A stretch of 64,000 nt of DNA from Thiothrix fructosivorans. Lineage in GTDB: Bacteria; Pseudomonadota; Gammaproteobacteria; Thiotrichales; Thiotrichaceae. Below are positions 1 through 10,120 of this stretch, piece after piece. Position numbers and translations under genes: made by a program. Positions within the stretch are counted from its first letter, which is position 1; the number at the start of each line of letters is the position of its first letter. The stretch is taken from the NCBI RefSeq assembly GCF_017349355.1, contig NZ_JAFMPM010000008.1:682001-746000 (forward strand), written 5' to 3'. The notes beneath the pieces were generated by a model. That model was given only the letters and a program-made list of their open reading frames with translations, did no database searches and was not told the origin of the DNA.

Positions 1-415
1 GCAGCAGGAATACGTCGTATTGGTCAACATGCGGGCCAACCGAACCGCCTTCCACCGCAAAGCTGATCATCAAGTCGTCGATGCGCCAGTCGGGGATGAA
101 GCGAAACGGCTCGATAATGGCTTTTAATTCGGGCAAATGCTGATCGGTATCGTTGACTAGCAATGTCCAATGCGTTTCTGGCAAATTGCTGAAATCGTCG
201 TCGTCGAACGCGCCGTGGCGGACTTCCCACGGGTGTGCGCCGCCTTGTTCGATAACGATACGAGCGGCATCGGTTTCACACGCCAAACCCGCGAGTTCGT
301 CTTGCGTGATGGGCGATTGAAAATTCGGGAACGCATTACGGATTAGTAAAGGCTTTTTTTGCCAGTAATCACGCAGAAATTCTTCAACGGAAATATCACC
401 AAACATGCCAGCCAT
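1..415 (-). CDS. roxA: Ribosomal protein uL16 3-hydroxylase (RoxA/YcfD-type), 3' end outside window
   Basis: This is the N-terminal part (about 138 codons) of a JmjC/cupin-fold 2-oxoglutarate/Fe(II) oxygenase. The family hydroxylates an arginine of ribosomal protein uL16 in the cytoplasm. The start ATG is at 415-413, one base after the purB stop, so the two genes are probably co-transcribed. Visible hallmarks are an opening of the form EEFLRDYWQKKPLLIRNAF, then IPDWRIDDLMISFAVEGG, then GPHVDQYDVF, which contains the HxD iron-binding pair. These resemble E. coli RoxA closely. The gene runs off the left edge, so the second iron histidine and the C-terminal winged-helix region cannot be checked. 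Confidence 0.85.
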   Translation of the reverse strand, partial: MAGMFGDISVEEFLRDYWQKKPLLIRNAFPNFQSPITQDELAGLACETDAARIVIEQGGAHPWEVRHGAFDDDDFSNLPETHWTLLVNDTDQHLPELKAIIEPFRFIPDWRIDDLMISFAVEGGSVGPHVDQYDVFLL

Positions 416-416
416 G

Positions 417-1832
<1,416 letters not shown>

Positions 1833-1898
1833 TCATCGGGTGTTAAGCCTGTTAATGTGGGTGGTAAGAGAGAATTGAGGGGATTCGATGAATAATTT

Positions 1899-1929
1899 TT
1901 GTTGTCATGGGCATAAGATGTGTTAAATA
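1899..1929 (+). promoter_or_regulatory. Candidate promoter of the cas operon
   Basis: In the 181-bp gap between the divergent purB and cas3 there is a TTGTTG box (1899-1904) and a TG-T-TAAATA extended -10-like element (TG at 1921, hexamer 1924-1929) with a 19-bp spacer. The spacing is long and the match modest, so this is a candidate only. No clear operator was seen. Confidence 0.3.
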
Positions 1930-1965
1930 ATGCGCATCAAGCAAAGTTTACAATAGGGGGCTGTA

Positions 1966-4206
1966 TTGGAACTTTTACGTCCGATAGCGCATGTGCGTTT
2001 TGATGAAAAGGGGCTGCCAATTGAGCATTGGTTGGATGAACATCTGCACGACGTTGCTAAATTAGCAGCAGGCTATGCAGCATTGTTTGGTAAGGATTGG
2101 GCGCATGTTGCCGGAATCTGGCACGACTTAGGCAAATACAATCCTGAATTCCAACGTTACATCGGCGACAGAACTGGCTACACCGCCGCCAATGCCCACA
2201 TTGAAACCGATCATGCTCCCGGCAAGGTCAATCACTCCGCTGCTGGTGCGTTGTATGCCGTGCAGAAACATTCTGCGTTGGGCAGAATTCTTGCCTATCT
2301 GGTTGCGGGTCATCACTCCGGTTTGCCGGATTGGGTGAAAGATGATGCTGACGGACGTTCATTGGAAGAAATCCTGCAAGACGGTATTCATCTGACTAAA
2401 GCCCTGCAAGTACCTATTCCTGATAACATCCTGCAAACGCAAATGCCCAAGTCTTCGCCAGTAGGTGGCATTGATAATGCAGCCTTGTGGATACGGATGC
2501 TTTTCTCCTGCCTTGTGGATGCGGATTTTCTGGATACTGAAGTCTTCATGCAGCCCGAAAAGCAGGATTTGCGCGGGCAATACCCTGACCTGAATAGCTT
2601 GCTGGCTCGATTCAACGACCACATGGCAGGCTTTGCAGCAAAAGCAGCAGATACGCCAGTTAACCATTTGCGGACGCAAATCCTACGTGATTGCCGGGAA
2701 GTCGCAGCAAAACCACCGGGTATATTTTCCCTGACCGTACCAACAGGCGGTGGTAAAACGCTTTCTGGCATGGCCTTTGCGCTGGAACATGCCATCCAGC
2801 ACGGCAAGCAGCGCGTCATTTACGCCATCCCCTACACCAGCATCATTGAGCAAACCGCCAATATTTACCGCAGCATTTTTGGTAATTGCGTGGTGGAACA
2901 TCACAGTAATCTTGATCCTGACAAGGAAGATGCCCAAAGCCGCTTGGCAGCGGAAAACTGGGATGCGCCGATTATTGTTACTACTAATGTGCAACTGTTT
3001 GAATCACTGTTTGCCAGCCGCACCAGCCGTTGCCGTAAGCTACATAATCTAACCAACAGCGTGATTGTGTTGGATGAAGCGCAATTGTTACCGCCGGAAT
3101 TCCTGAACCCGATTCTCGGCGTGATGAAAGCCTTGGTGGAACACTACGGTGTGACGTTTGTGCTATCCACGGCTACCCAGCCTGCCTTGCACACTTACCA
3201 CGACCCGTTTGGCAAAGCCGTAGTGCAAGGGTTTGAAGCCGAGCAAATCAGCGAAATCATGCCAGACCCAGAAGCCCTGTTTGCTGCACTGGAGCGGGTG
3301 GAAGTCGAGTTGCCAGATGATTTGATTACCGAACGTTCGTGGGAAGATTTAGCGGAAGAAATAGCTGAACTGGATTCCGTGCTGGTCATTGTCAACACCA
3401 AACAGCAGGCAGCAGAACTGTGTCGCTTGTTGCCTCCTGAGACTTACTACCTGACGACCAATTTGTGTGGGGAACACCGTTCTGCGAAATTGAAAGAAAT
3501 CCGCCAGAGTTTGCAAGACGGTAAACCCGTGCAAGTAGTCAGTACGCAGTTGATTGAAGCCGGGGTTGATGTGGATTTCCCCGTGGTTTACCGGGCGTTA
3601 GCTGGGCTGGATTCGATTGCACAAGCGGCGGGGCGTTGCAACCGTGAGGGCAAGCTGTCGGAAAAAGGGCGCGTGGTGGTGTTTGTGCCGCCGCTCAATG
3701 CCAAATTACCGGGGCATCTGGGGCGGTCTGTTGCGGTGAGCCGTTCCCTGCTACCGACTTTCGCCGAAGCGCCGTTGCACCATTCGCATTTTCAGATTTA
3801 TTTTGAGCATTTCTATGCACGGGCTGAATCGCGGGATAAACATGGCATTGTCGATTTGCTTGCCCAGAATGCGCGTGAACTGAAAATCCAGTTCCGCACG
3901 GCTGCCCAGCGTTTCCGGCTAATTGATGACGAAGGTTCAGCAGTGCTGGTGACATACGGTGATGGTGCAAAATTGATTGAGCAACTGAAAATCATCGGGC
4001 CGAAACGTAACCTGATGCGCAAGCTACAACGCTACACCGTGACGGTGCGTGAACAGGTGAGAAAGCGTCTGTTGCAAGCGGGTGACATTCGCGAGCTTGC
4101 CAATCTGCCCGGTATTTACGAGCAAATTACCCCCGGCCTGTATGACGACAAACTTGGATTATTGGTCGATGGCGTATCGCTGTCTGCCGAATCCTTATAC
4201 CTATGA
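1966..4206 (+). CDS. cas3: CRISPR-associated nuclease/helicase Cas3 (type I-C)
   Basis: Cas3 is recruited by target-bound Cascade to nick, unwind and degrade invading DNA. This 746-aa protein has an N-terminal HD nuclease: WHDLGKY with H53/D54, H90 in VNHSAAGA, and H116/H117 in AGHHSGL. A superfamily 2 helicase follows: Walker A VPTGGGKT near 260, the DEAQ Walker B variant near 368, and QAAGRCNREGK near 555. The start is a TTG at 1966, eight bases after AGGGGG. An upstream ATG in frame was not found. It is the first gene of the cas operon, and cas5c begins 12 bp downstream. Confidence 0.96.
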   Translation: MELLRPIAHVRFDEKGLPIEHWLDEHLHDVAKLAAGYAALFGKDWAHVAGIWHDLGKYNPEFQRYIGDRTGYTAANAHIETDHAPGKVNHSAAGALYAVQKHSALGRILAYLVAGHHSGLPDWVKDDADGRSLEEILQDGIHLTKALQVPIPDNILQTQMPKSSPVGGIDNAALWIRMLFSCLVDADFLDTEVFMQPEKQDLRGQYPDLNSLLARFNDHMAGFAAKAADTPVNHLRTQILRDCREVAAKPPGIFSLTVPTGGGKTLSGMAFALEHAIQHGKQRVIYAIPYTSIIEQTANIYRSIFGNCVVEHHSNLDPDKEDAQSRLAAENWDAPIIVTTNVQLFESLFASRTSRCRKLHNLTNSVIVLDEAQLLPPEFLNPILGVMKALVEHYGVTFVLSTATQPALHTYHDPFGKAVVQGFEAEQISEIMPDPEALFAALERVEVELPDDLITERSWEDLAEEIAELDSVLVIVNTKQQAAELCRLLPPETYYLTTNLCGEHRSAKLKEIRQSLQDGKPVQVVSTQLIEAGVDVDFPVVYRALAGLDSIAQAAGRCNREGKLSEKGRVVVFVPPLNAKLPGHLGRSVAVSRSLLPTFAEAPLHHSHFQIYFEHFYARAESRDKHGIVDLLAQNARELKIQFRTAAQRFRLIDDEGSAVLVTYGDGAKLIEQLKIIGPKRNLMRKLQRYTVTVREQVRKRLLQAGDIRELANLPGIYEQITPGLYDDKLGLLVDGVSLSAESLYL

Positions 4207-4218
4207 GGTAAAGCCAAT

Positions 4219-4881
4219 ATGCAAACGTTTTGTCTGGAAGTAGCAGGTGATTTTGCCTGTTTCACCCGACCGGAAATGAAGGTAGAGCGTGTGTCTTACG
4301 ATGTCATCACGCCTTCTGCTGCCCGTGCCGTATTCGAGGCAATCTTGTGGAAGCCTGCGATTCGTTGGCATATCCGCAAAATTGAAGTGCTGAAGCCCAT
4401 TCGCTGGATCAACTTGCGCCGTAACGAAGTATCAGGGGTTGTACCTGCTGGGGCAGTCAAGTCTGCAATGAAGCAAGGCAAAGGCAACCTCGGTATGTAT
4501 ATCGAAGAAGACCGCCAGCAACGGGCAGGCTTGTTCTTGCGGGATGTGCGTTACCGACTCCACGCTGAGTTTGAAATGCTGGACAACAACCCGGAGAACA
4601 ATCCGGTCAAGTTTGCTGAAATGTTTAAACGCCGTGCCAGCAAAGGGCAATGTTTCAATCAGCCGTACCTTGGCACACGCGAATTTTCCTGTGACTTCCG
4701 TTTGGTTGAAGACGAAACAGTTCTCACACAACCATTGGCAGAAACACGGGAGCTGGGCTGGATGTTGTACGACATGGATTTTGCCGATACAGCCAACCCG
4801 ATGCCGCGCTTCTTTCAGGCAAAAATGCAAGACGGTGTGATTCACGTCCCCGCATGGGACAGCGAGGAGATACGCGGATGA
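4219..4881 (+). CDS. cas5c: Type I-C Cas5 (Cas5d/Cas5c), crRNA-processing Cascade subunit
   Basis: In type I-C systems Cas5 replaces Cas6. It cuts the pre-crRNA at the base of the repeat stem and stays on the 5' handle as part of Cascade. The 220-aa protein has the expected size. It starts QTFCLEVAGDFACFTRPEMK, the usual Cas5 first strand and helix, and contains KPIRWINLRRNEVSG and FLRDVRYRLHAEF, both typical of the Csd-subtype Cas5. I did not assign the catalytic residues. Its TGA overlaps the cas8c ATG in an ATGA, which implies translational coupling. Confidence 0.93.
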   Translation: MQTFCLEVAGDFACFTRPEMKVERVSYDVITPSAARAVFEAILWKPAIRWHIRKIEVLKPIRWINLRRNEVSGVVPAGAVKSAMKQGKGNLGMYIEEDRQQRAGLFLRDVRYRLHAEFEMLDNNPENNPVKFAEMFKRRASKGQCFNQPYLGTREFSCDFRLVEDETVLTQPLAETRELGWMLYDMDFADTANPMPRFFQAKMQDGVIHVPAWDSEEIRG

Positions 4882-6629
4882 TTCTGCAAGCACTCTACGA
4901 TTACTACCAACGCAAATCAGCCAGTGCAGATTCTGCGTTAGCCCCCGCCGGATTTGAGTACAAAGAAATTCCCTTCATCCTGGAAGTCACTGCCGATGGC
5001 AAACTGGCGCAGATTGAAGATACCCGCACGGGTGATGGCAAAAAGAAGCGGGCAAAGTCTGAGCGTGTGCCGCAAGGTGTCAAGAAAACCTCCGGTGTTG
5101 CTGCCAACCTGCTGTGGGATAACGCCGAATATGTGTTGGGCATTGATACAAAAGGCAAGCCTGAGCGGGTAAAGGAACAGCAAGCCGCTTTTGCCGAACG
5201 TATCCGCCAATTGGCTATTACGGAACAGGATGAAGGCATCGCTGCGGTATTAGCTTTTCTGGAAAATCTGGATACCGAAACGTTACAGCAGCAACCGCAA
5301 TGGGAAGAGATTGCTGCCACCAATCCCAACCTGACGTTTCGTTTGCAAGGGCAACTGCATCTGGTTTGCCAAAGCCGCAAGGTTCAAGCAGCGTTGATGA
5401 GTACAGGCGGTGACGATAACGCTAAAGCCACTTGCCTGTTGACGGGTGAACAAGCCGAAATTGAACGTCTGCATCCCTCCATCAAGGGTGTGTGGGGAGC
5501 GCAAAGCTCAGGTGCGAACATCATTTCTTTTAACCTTGATGCGTTTACGTCTTACGGCAAGAGTCAGAGTTTCAATGCGCCTGTCAGTAAAGAAGCGGCT
5601 TTTGCCTATACCACGGCGTTGAATCACTTGCTGAGTAAAGATTCTACGCAACGGATGCAGGTTGGTGATGCTTCCACGGTTTTCTGGGCTGAGCAAGAAC
5701 ATGCGCTGGTCGATGATTTCACCGCGCTATGGGGTGCTGCGGATAACAATAAAGATGACCCAGACCGCAATACCAATGCGGTAAAAGCCTTGTACAAAGC
5801 TGTCCAAGAATACGGGCGCAATCCTGCATTGGGCGAAACCACCCGCTTTTTTATTCTGGGGCTTGCACCCAATGCGGCGCGTATCAGCATCCGTTTTTGG
5901 CATGTGGGAACAGTACGGGAGGTCAGCCAGCGTATCGTCGATCATTTTGAGTATTTACGGATTGAACGCAGTGAACGCGATGTGGAATTTCTGCCGCTGT
6001 GGTTGTTGTTACGATCAACCGCGTTGCTGGGTAAAACGGAAAATGTGCCGCCTAATCTAGCGGGTGACGTTATCCGCTGCATTCTGGAAGGCTTGCCTTA
6101 CCCACAAACATTATTGGCTTCGGCTGTGCGGCGTATCCGTGCAGAACAGGAAGTCACTTACCCACGGGCGGCTTTGATCAAAGCCTATTTGAACCGACTT
6201 AACCCAACGGAGAATCTTGCCGTGTCACTTGATCTTGAAAATTCAAATACGGGCTACCGTTTAGGTCGTCTGTTTGCGGTGCTGGAAAAAATACAGGAAG
6301 AAGCCCAACCCGGTATCAATGCCACCATCCGTGACCGTTATTACGGGGCAGCTTCAGCCACACCTGTCACTGTGTTTTCCACGCTGTTGAAGTTGAAAAA
6401 TCATCATTTGAGCAAGCTGGATAACAAGGGGCGAGTCAGCAACTTTGAAAAGCTGTTGGGCGAAATTATGGGCGGCATTGTCGATTTCCCAGCCCATTTG
6501 CCATTGGCTGATCAAGGGCGTTTTGCGATTGGTTACTACCACCAGCGTCAAGATTTTTTCAAGAAACACACTAAAACCGAAACTACCCAACCTGAATCTG
6601 AGACTGGGGCACAAGGAGAATTGTTATGA
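4878..6629 (+). CDS. cas8c: Type I-C Cascade large subunit Cas8c (Csd1)
   Basis: Cas8c is the large subunit of the I-C surveillance complex, responsible for PAM recognition and Cas3 recruitment; in this subtype an internal start often also makes a small Cas11-like subunit. The chosen ATG at 4878 ([13 protein letters not shown]) overlaps the cas5c stop. A start 24 bp upstream is possible but lacks this coupling. The 583-aa length and features such as [48 protein letters not shown] and [26 protein letters not shown] are characteristic of Csd1. It overlaps cas7c by ATGA. I could not verify an internal Cas11 start. Confidence 0.94.
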   Translation: MILQALYDYYQRKSASADSALAPAGFEYKEIPFILEVTADGKLAQIEDTRTGDGKKKRAKSERVPQGVKKTSGVAANLLWDNAEYVLGIDTKGKPERVKEQQAAFAERIRQLAITEQDEGIAAVLAFLENLDTETLQQQPQWEEIAATNPNLTFRLQGQLHLVCQSRKVQAALMSTGGDDNAKATCLLTGEQAEIERLHPSIKGVWGAQSSGANIISFNLDAFTSYGKSQSFNAPVSKEAAFAYTTALNHLLSKDSTQRMQVGDASTVFWAEQEHALVDDFTALWGAADNNKDDPDRNTNAVKALYKAVQEYGRNPALGETTRFFILGLAPNAARISIRFWHVGTVREVSQRIVDHFEYLRIERSERDVEFLPLWLLLRSTALLGKTENVPPNLAGDVIRCILEGLPYPQTLLASAVRRIRAEQEVTYPRAALIKAYLNRLNPTENLAVSLDLENSNTGYRLGRLFAVLEKIQEEAQPGINATIRDRYYGAASATPVTVFSTLLKLKNHHLSKLDNKGRVSNFEKLLGEIMGGIVDFPAHLPLADQGRFAIGYYHQRQDFFKKHTKTETTQPESETGAQGELL

Positions 6630-7513
6630 GCCTGCAAAACCGTTATGACTTCGTACTGCTGTTTGATGTGAAAGATGGCAACCCTAATGGCGACCCGGAT
6701 GCAGGCAATTTGCCGCGTGTCGATGCAGAAACCGGGCAAGGCTTGGTGACGGATGTTAGCCTGAAACGCAAAGTCCGCAATTTCATAGGATTACTGAAAG
6801 AAGAACAGCCGCCGTATGAAATCTACGTGAAGGAAAAAGCCATTCTGAACAAGCAACACGAACGCGCTTATCAAGCTATTCCCGGTGGTGCTGAACTGTT
6901 GGCTGGTGATGACAAGAAACGTAAAGGCGGCGACAAGGTGGAGGAGGCACGGCAGTGGATGTGCCATAACTTCTTTGACGTGCGTACTTTCGGCGCGGTC
7001 ATGTCTACGGGGGTGAACTGCGGTCAGGTACGTGGGCCGGTACAAATCACCTTCGCCCGTTCGGTTGATCCTGTTATCGCCAGTGAACATTCCATTACCC
7101 GCATGGCTGTAGCAACGGAAAAAGAAGCGGAAAAGCAGGATGGTGACAACCGCACGATGGGGCGTAAATTCACTGTGCCGTATGGTTTGTATGTTGCGCA
7201 CGGTTTCGTTTCTGCACATTTAGCCGATCAGACAGGTTTTTCAGAGGGTGATTTAGAACTGTTGTGGCAAGCACTCGGCAATATGTTCGAGCATGACCGT
7301 TCCGCAGCGCGTGGTGAAATGGCGACCCGTGGTTTGTATGTGTTCAAGCATGAAAGCAAGTTGGGTAATGCGCAGGCGTTCAGTTTGTTTGAGCGTATTA
7401 AGGCTGAATTGAAAGACAAAAACAGTGTACCGCGTAGCTTCGGTGATTATGCCGTAACGGTGGATGAGGCTGATTTGCCAAATGGTGTCGAACTGTTGAA
7501 GTTGGTAGGCTGA
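6626..7513 (+). CDS. cas7c: Type I-C Cascade backbone subunit Cas7 (Csd2)
   Basis: Cas7 polymerises along the crRNA spacer to form the Cascade backbone. The 295-aa protein carries the Csd2 hallmark block near its N-terminus ([18 protein letters not shown], then PRVD, then [14 protein letters not shown]). It also has [19 protein letters not shown] in the middle, another strongly conserved Csd2 stretch. Start ATG 6626 overlaps the cas8c stop and is preceded by AAGGAG. A 56-bp gap follows before the small extra gene, so the tight coupling of the Cascade genes ends here. Confidence 0.96.
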   Translation: MSLQNRYDFVLLFDVKDGNPNGDPDAGNLPRVDAETGQGLVTDVSLKRKVRNFIGLLKEEQPPYEIYVKEKAILNKQHERAYQAIPGGAELLAGDDKKRKGGDKVEEARQWMCHNFFDVRTFGAVMSTGVNCGQVRGPVQITFARSVDPVIASEHSITRMAVATEKEAEKQDGDNRTMGRKFTVPYGLYVAHGFVSAHLADQTGFSEGDLELLWQALGNMFEHDRSAARGEMATRGLYVFKHESKLGNAQAFSLFERIKAELKDKNSVPRSFGDYAVTVDEADLPNGVELLKLVG

Positions 7514-7569
7514 TTTCCTACTTTGCGCTACCTGAAAAATGCTGAAATGGAAATGGTGAGGTGTTCATT

Positions 7570-7836
7570 ATGACAAGCAAGCAAGATGAGAAACGCTGGC
7601 AAGATACACTTGATGCTTTGGAGTCAGTCAAAGTGGGTAAGGTCATTGATGGAGAGAAAGTTCACGACTGGCTAGAAAGCTGGGGAACTGCCCAAGAACA
7701 AAATGCTGCTGACGAGGTACTGGCAAAAAATCAGAAGTTGTTGCAAACCTTAGGCGGTATTCTGTCTATGCCTGCGGATGGTTCAGTGAACTACAAGCAT
7801 GATGTGCAGCGTTATCTGGATGAGAAATTTAGATGA
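7570..7836 (+). CDS. Small antitoxin-like protein embedded in the cas operon
   Basis: This 88-aa protein is not one of the standard type I-C genes. The ATG at 7570 is preferred over a GTG at 7561 because GAGGTG lies about seven bases upstream of it. Residues roughly 10-42 (RWQDTLDALESVKVGKVIDG followed by VHDWLESWGT) resemble the short antitoxin pattern in which a helix, a G-x-V-hydrophobic turn and V-x-x-W-[LI]-x-S-W-G recur in small addiction-module proteins. The C-terminal half (about residues 45-88) is charged and unfamiliar. No toxin gene is adjacent. Its stop overlaps the cas4 start (ATGA), so it is translated within the cas message. The antitoxin resemblance is from memory of the pattern only; function unknown. 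Confidence 0.75.
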   Translation: MTSKQDEKRWQDTLDALESVKVGKVIDGEKVHDWLESWGTAQEQNAADEVLAKNQKLLQTLGGILSMPADGSVNYKHDVQRYLDEKFR

Positions 7837-8468
7837 CTGAACTCCTCCCCATCATGCTTTCGGCGCTGCAACACTACAGCTATTGCCCGCGCCAGTGTGC
7901 GTTGATCCATCAGGAACAGACGTTTGATGACAATGTGCATACGGTGCGCGGCAATTTGGCGCATGAGCGCGTGGATAGTGGTGAAAGTGGCACGGAATAC
8001 GGGGTGCGGGTGGAGCGTTCGTTGCCGTTGTACAGCGAGCGTTATGGGCTGACGGGCAGGGCGGATGCGGTGGAATTTCTCGACGATGGCACGCCTTACC
8101 CCATCGAATACAAGCAGGGTTCGCGCCAGAAGAAGATGCACGACGATGTGCAATTGGTGGGGCAGGCGTTGTGTTTGGAGGAAATGACGGGCAAGGCTGT
8201 GCCGGAAGGGGCGGTTTTTCATCACAAAAGCCGTCGTCGCCGCGCTGTGCCGATTACGCCGGAATTGCGTGAATTCACCATTGGTTTGATTGCGCAGGTG
8301 CGGGCGTTGCTGGAATCGGGGCAGATGCCGCCGCCTGTGGATGAGCGGGCGTTATGTAAGGAATGTTCGTTGCAGGACAGTTGTCAGCCGGATTTGTTGG
8401 GCAATCGGGGGCGTATTCGCCGTTTGCATGAGCGTTTGTATGACGCGGATGATGAGGGGGATGCGTGA
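7833..8468 (+). CDS. cas4: Cas4 adaptation nuclease (RecB-like, Fe-S)
   Basis: Cas4 trims prespacers and helps Cas1-Cas2 choose PAM-proximal, correctly oriented DNA. The 211-aa protein has a RecB-family nuclease core (GRADAVEF and later YPIEYKQGSRQKK, giving the D and E-x-K metal ligands). The four cysteines expected for a [4Fe-4S] cluster are visible: C18 and C22 in YCPRQCALIH, and a C-terminal CKECSLQDSC near residues 175-184. It overlaps both the upstream small gene (ATGA) and downstream cas1 (GTGA). Confidence 0.96.
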   Translation: MTELLPIMLSALQHYSYCPRQCALIHQEQTFDDNVHTVRGNLAHERVDSGESGTEYGVRVERSLPLYSERYGLTGRADAVEFLDDGTPYPIEYKQGSRQKKMHDDVQLVGQALCLEEMTGKAVPEGAVFHHKSRRRRAVPITPELREFTIGLIAQVRALLESGQMPPPVDERALCKECSLQDSCQPDLLGNRGRIRRLHERLYDADDEGDA

Positions 8469-9499
8469 AACAATTACTCAATACCTTGTATGTGTCGACG
8501 GATGGGGCGTACCTGAAACTAGAGGGTGAAACGCTGGTGTTGTCGGTGGAGAAGGTGAAAAAACACCAAGTGCCGCTGCACCATTTGGGGGCGATTGTGT
8601 GTCTGGGGCGGGTGGCGATTAGCCCAGCGTTGATGGCGCGGAGCATGGAGGATGGGCGCAGTATCGTGTGGCTGAGCGAACACGGGCGCTTTCAGGCGCG
8701 GGTGGAAGGCCCGGTGAATGGCAATATTTTGTTGCGGCAGGCGCAGTTTCGGGCAGCGGATAAAGTGGAGATTGCGCTGGAGATCAGCAAGGCGTTTATT
8801 GCGGGTAAGTTGCGCAATAGCCGCAATGTGTTGTTGCGCAGTGCGCGGGATAGCAAGGATGAGGAGGCGAAAGCGCAGTTGGTGCGGGCGGCGAAGTCGC
8901 TGGGTATCAATTTGCGCAATTTGGCTCATGCGGAATCGGCGGCGTCGGTGTTGGGGCTGGAAGGCGATGCGGCGCGGGTGTATTTCGAGCAGTTCAATAC
9001 CATGATTAAGCCGCAGATGCGTGAGGAGTTTGAGTACAAGGGGCGGAGTCGCCGTCCGCCGAAGGATACGGTGAATGCGCTGATTTCGTTCTTGTATGCG
9101 TTGTTGCTGAATGATTGCCGCAGTGCGTTGGAGACGGTGGGGCTTGATCCGCAGTTGGGATTTTTCCATGTGGTGCGCCCCGGTCGCCCGGCGTTGGCGT
9201 TGGATTTGTTGGAGGAGTTTCGGGCGGTGCTGGGGGATCGGCTGGCGTTGACGTTGATCAATCGTGGGCAGTTGCGCCAGAAGGATTTTGATTTTCGCCC
9301 CGGTGGTGCGGTGATGTTGAATGATACGGGGCGCAAAACGGTGATTTTGGCGTATCAGGAGCGTAAAAAGGAAACCTTGCAGCATCCGGTGTTGGAGTCG
9401 CAGGTGGAGATTGGGTTACTGCCGTTGCTTCAGGCGCGGATGTTGGCGCGGTATTTGCGCGGGGATGTAGAGGCATATATCCCGTTCTTTAACAAATGA
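8465..9499 (+). CDS. cas1: Cas1 spacer integrase (type I-C)
   Basis: Cas1 is the integrase that joins prespacers to the leader-proximal repeat. The 344-aa protein starts at a GTG (8465) that overlaps the cas4 TGA. The family metal-binding residues are recognisable: a glutamate near 165 in LEGDAARVYFEQFN, a histidine near 235 in GFFHVVRPGRPALALDLLEEFR, and an aspartate near 248 in the same block. The C-terminus (YLRGDVEAYIPFFNK) is typical of Cas1c. A hairpin with a T-run lies between cas1 and cas2. Confidence 0.97.
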   Translation: MKQLLNTLYVSTDGAYLKLEGETLVLSVEKVKKHQVPLHHLGAIVCLGRVAISPALMARSMEDGRSIVWLSEHGRFQARVEGPVNGNILLRQAQFRAADKVEIALEISKAFIAGKLRNSRNVLLRSARDSKDEEAKAQLVRAAKSLGINLRNLAHAESAASVLGLEGDAARVYFEQFNTMIKPQMREEFEYKGRSRRPPKDTVNALISFLYALLLNDCRSALETVGLDPQLGFFHVVRPGRPALALDLLEEFRAVLGDRLALTLINRGQLRQKDFDFRPGGAVMLNDTGRKTVILAYQERKKETLQHPVLESQVEIGLLPLLQARMLARYLRGDVEAYIPFFNK

Positions 9500-9523
9500 G
9501 TGAAGAATTCCCCCCATCCCCAA

Positions 9524-9557
9524 CCCCTTCCCCCACAAGGGGTGAAGGGGCTTTTTT
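9524..9557 (+). terminator. Terminator-like hairpin between cas1 and cas2
   Basis: CCCCTTC plus CCCC (9524-9534) can pair with GGGG-T-GAAGGGG (9539-9550) around an ACAA loop, followed by C and a run of six T (9552-9557). This has the form of a Rho-independent terminator with one bulged base. It sits only 12 bp before the cas2 start, so it may attenuate rather than end transcription. Confidence 0.5.
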
Positions 9558-9569
9558 GTGGAGTGAGCG

Positions 9570-9860
9570 ATGTTGGTTTTGGTGAGTTATGATGTTTCTA
9601 CGTTGGAGGCGGCGGGGCGGAAGCGCTTGCGGCGCGTGGCGAAGGTTTGCCAGAATTATGGGCAGCGGGTGCAGAAGTCGGTGTTTGAGTGCAAGGTGGA
9701 TGCGATGACGCTGGAAATTTTGCAGGATGCGCTGCTGAAGGAAATCAGTCTGACGGAGGATAATTTGCGGATTTACCGTTTGACTGAGCCGCTGACCAAG
9801 AACGTGAAGGAGTTTGGTAAGTTTCGGGCGACTGACTTTGATGCGCCGTTGATTTTGTGA
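9570..9860 (+). CDS. cas2: Cas2 adaptation protein
   Basis: Cas2 is the dimeric ferredoxin-fold scaffold of the Cas1-Cas2 integrase. The 96-aa protein begins [11 protein letters not shown], with the conserved aspartate (D8) after the first strand. It has [12 protein letters not shown], the second-strand block, and ends with the [17 protein letters not shown] segment seen in type I-C Cas2. It lies 70 bp downstream of cas1, separated by a terminator-like hairpin, and directly precedes the CRISPR leader. Confidence 0.97.
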   Translation: MLVLVSYDVSTLEAAGRKRLRRVAKVCQNYGQRVQKSVFECKVDAMTLEILQDALLKEISLTEDNLRIYRLTEPLTKNVKEFGKFRATDFDAPLIL

Positions 9861-10120
9861 TTGGCGCTTGTGGAAATGCGTTGTAGATCATAATCCTAGC
9901 GCACAACTTGTGAGTTTATGGTATAATTGGCGCTGACGTGTATTGCGCGAACCCGTAGCGATGGCGAATTCGCTGGGGGTTTCGCGGGATCATAACTTGT
10001 TGATTTTACTTGGAATGAAACCATGAACCCTCGCCGCGACCCATCCCTCTCATCCCCGCCTGATCGGTTCGCGCAATCTCGTCAAAAATCTCTTATATTT
10101 TATGCCCTTACACTTGGGCG
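9861..10120 (+). promoter_or_regulatory. CRISPR leader with candidate pre-crRNA promoter
   Basis: This is the 260-bp non-coding stretch between cas2 and the first repeat, on the side expected for a leader because cas2 precedes it and the repeats read GTGGATTGAAAC toward the distal end. It contains an extended -10 element TG-G-TATAAT (9919-9927), with no good -35. Downstream is a nested inverted repeat: CGCGAACCC (9946-9954) pairs with GGGTTTCGCG (9977-9986), enclosing AGCGA/TCGCT. Transcription from this -10 would cross about 190 nt of leader before repeat 1. I saw no convincing IHF site. Confidence 0.7.

Noticed and set aside
7561-7569. GTG start three codons upstream for the small gene in the cas operon
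   Set aside because: The GTG overlaps its own potential ribosome-binding site, and the ATG at 7570 is spaced correctly from GAGGTG.
8519-9385. 288-codon open frame antisense to cas1
   Set aside because: Biased low-information composition and full overlap with a well-supported cas1.
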